Made by a program: the position numbers and the translations under genes. Under the pieces are notes generated by a model. That model was not told the DNA's origin, searched no databases, and saw only the letters and a program-made list of their open reading frames with translations. Below, piece after piece: positions 62,156-64,000 of a stretch of DNA of 64,000 bases. Source of the DNA: Cololabis saira (taxonomy: Eukaryota; Chordata; Actinopteri; Beloniformes; Belonidae); the NCBI RefSeq assembly GCF_033807715.1, contig NC_084610.1, forward strand, positions 4,707,769 through 4,771,768. Direction: 5' to 3'. How positions within the stretch are numbered: position 1 is the first letter of the stretch; the number at the start of each line of letters is the position of its first letter.

Positions 62156-64000
62156 GGATTTCCCACAGGAATTTTTTTATTTTTTTTTATTAAATGGTGT
62201 AATTTTTGTCAAAAAAATAACGGCATGGTGGGGAAAAAAAATAAAAAAAGAACAGTGGGAACCGCTCTGCTGCTTTCAAACCCACACATGCTGAATTTTC
62301 TTTGCAAAGCTTCAATTTCAAAACTAAATAAGAGAAGAAAGTTCTTATGACTTTCCAGTAATGAACCAAGTCAATGCACGATGCTGAAATATGAGCAACA
62401 CACTGCATGATTGTACCCAAACCCGTCAAAGACTGTAAAGAGGAGGGTCTCCCACAGTACGCTCATTGAGTTAAGGACATTGGTGTAACAAATGCCTCCA
62501 GTGAGCAGGATGTTCTTCATCTGCCTACCTGCTCCGAATGGAGGAGTGTCCGGGACTATGGATTACATCAAGTACAAAAGGGAGCCTGTTCATCATCCAG
62601 GGTGAGTTTCAGCAGTTTGGGTTATCTGATGTTCCTCCTGTAGCCGCACCCACGGCCCGGCCCGGCCCAAACATCAACACCTTGCCACGGTCGGGATCCA
62701 AATCCCCAGCAGATTATCTTTCCAAACATTAAGATAGGTCCAACGCTCAAATAGCCCCCCGTCTGTTGGGGCTGCTCCTCCGGGTTTGACAGAGCGGGCC
62801 ATTCATACCTGTCTGAAACAGTGGAAAACCTGTTCACGGGGAAAATCTCGCCAGGGAGAGATGAAACAGTAGCCGAGGAATGAAATACATCAGATCTGAC
62901 ATTGCTATTCGATCACTTCCACAGAGGGTACCTGTGTGGAAGTGTCGGGGGGGAATCACACGTGAATCTCTGCATTGAGACAAGTTATGTTCTCCATCGC
63001 CCAAAAGAGGGAAATCTGAGTGGCAGGTTTACTTTTCAAAACAACAACCCTCAAAGCTACAGAATAAACAAAAAAAGGGGGTGGACGTCATTGGGGTTGT
63101 GGATTGGCATCTAGTAGTCCCTGGTTGGTTTGTGGTGGAGTGAAAAACAAAGAGAAAATTCACTTTTAAAAGATGGATAACGCACATATCATAGTATTTT
63201 TCCCCCATTTAAATCTCCCTTTTTCAGTGTTCGTTCTTAATGAGCAAAAACTGGGAGGAGTCGGCGAGGAATGCTGCCTTTTAGAAACAAAAACAAACTC
63301 CCCACGCCGGTTCCAGACAGGATGGGAATCTGGAAAACCGGGATTCCACACCAGGAGGGTGGAGGTCTGTTGTGCGACAGCGCCCGCATTTCACAGGCCT
63401 GGGGGTGGCTGGGTTTACGATCGTCTGGGGGCCAGTACTCAGCCAGGTGTACTCGTAGCGGGAGGGAGAGTGGCGATGACAGAAATGAAAAGGAAACCTG
63501 GAAATGACAGCCCGCGGGCGCCCGGGGGAAACGGGGAGGACAGACGCAGACGGCTGCCGAGCGGCAGGACGGATCACAGAGACAGGCAGCAGAGCAAAGA
63601 TGATGTGCTGAAGAATAGAAAGTAGCCAAGAGAAAAAGTTGTAATTCTATTTAAAATACAGCAGAAAACTGAATGAACTGCTTTATAAATAATTCAAACG
63701 TATCAAATGTTGAACATTTTACCATTTACTCTTTAAACTTTGGCAACGTGTCATTTCGTGGTATGCCTCGTACAATGATAATAAAAGTCTGAATGATAGA
63801 TTGGTACATGAGGGCCATCCCAGATAGGGAAGGCCATGCTTTTTTCAGCAACGCGAACCACATTCGCAGCACGTCTCTCTAGTAAAAGTCCAGTTGCTCA
63901 ACTGATCCGGCTGTGAGACTGAGGTCCCAAACTGTCAGGCAATGTCAAGAAATAGCTGGGGAAAATACCAGAAGACATGAATTAATTTAAATTGGAAAAA

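Larger units (their letters stand above)
50196..64000 (-). other. Upstream region (probably the next host intron)
   Basis: The exon at 50122-50195 begins with an acceptor, so the preceding exon must lie further right. I found no exon in this 13.8 kb. Outside the listed repeats I see nothing nameable in 50397-53550, 54994-55950, 56732-57719, 58460-60307 and 62160-64000. Confidence 0.6.

Overview
The window reads as ray-finned (teleost) fish genomic DNA. It holds one recognisable host gene, seen only as three short coding exons on the minus strand (50122-50195, 16797-16860 and 2203-2336, in transcription order). They are separated by introns of about 33.3 kb and 14.5 kb. All six outer and inner exon edges carry consensus splice sites. 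The reading frame continues across both junctions and encodes about 90 residues of uninterrupted charged coiled coil with a Glu/Arg/Leu-rich motif that occurs twice. I could not assign the gene with confidence. Everything else is intronic DNA of this gene, or upstream DNA beyond its first visible exon (50196-64000).

The assignment to fish rests on the transposable elements, which are of types familiar from teleost genomes: a CACTGCAAAA foldback element, a TA-flanked foldback, hAT elements with the ends CAGGGGTCGGCAACC and TAGNGNTGGGCG, a TTAA-flanked GGGGACCTATTATG element, a tRNA-derived SINE, L1-type LINE 3' ends, and LINE tails ending in (CAAT)n or (GAATT)n. Long microsatellites (GAAA, AC, AT, CTTCC) fit the same picture. 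No bacterial-type genes, CRISPR arrays or viral genes are seen.

Layout. 1-2.0 kb: a TA-flanked inverted-repeat element, then a 5'-truncated LINE with poly(A). 2.2-2.3 kb: host exon. 2.3-16.8 kb: intron with LINE tails, a foldback element (5.3 kb), a TIR element carrying a minisatellite (10.4 kb), a hairpin (14.9 kb) and a foldback element (16.1 kb). 16.8 kb: host exon. 16.9-50.1 kb: large intron with three hAT insertions (18.8, 23.2 and 39.5 kb), a piggyBac-like element with a nested SINE (36.2 kb), Harbinger-like elements (37.7 kb, with an inner MITE at 38.2 kb), a TTAA element filled with pyrimidine repeats (41.6 kb) and an element with a Myb/SANT-like protein relic (43.7 kb). 50.1 kb: host exon. 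50.2-64 kb: an L1 copy with exact target duplications (53.6 kb), the second foldback copy (54.6 kb), an unclassified repeat with an internal tandem duplication (56 kb), a decayed LINE (57.7 kb), a hAT element with a BED zinc-finger relic (60.3 kb) and a Tc1-like relic (61.8 kb).

I found no new multi-gene system. The informative signals are insertion histories that can be read to the base (exact target duplications at eight or more elements), nesting, sequence shared between unrelated elements, and several strong hairpins. All family names come from recognition by eye, without a database search.
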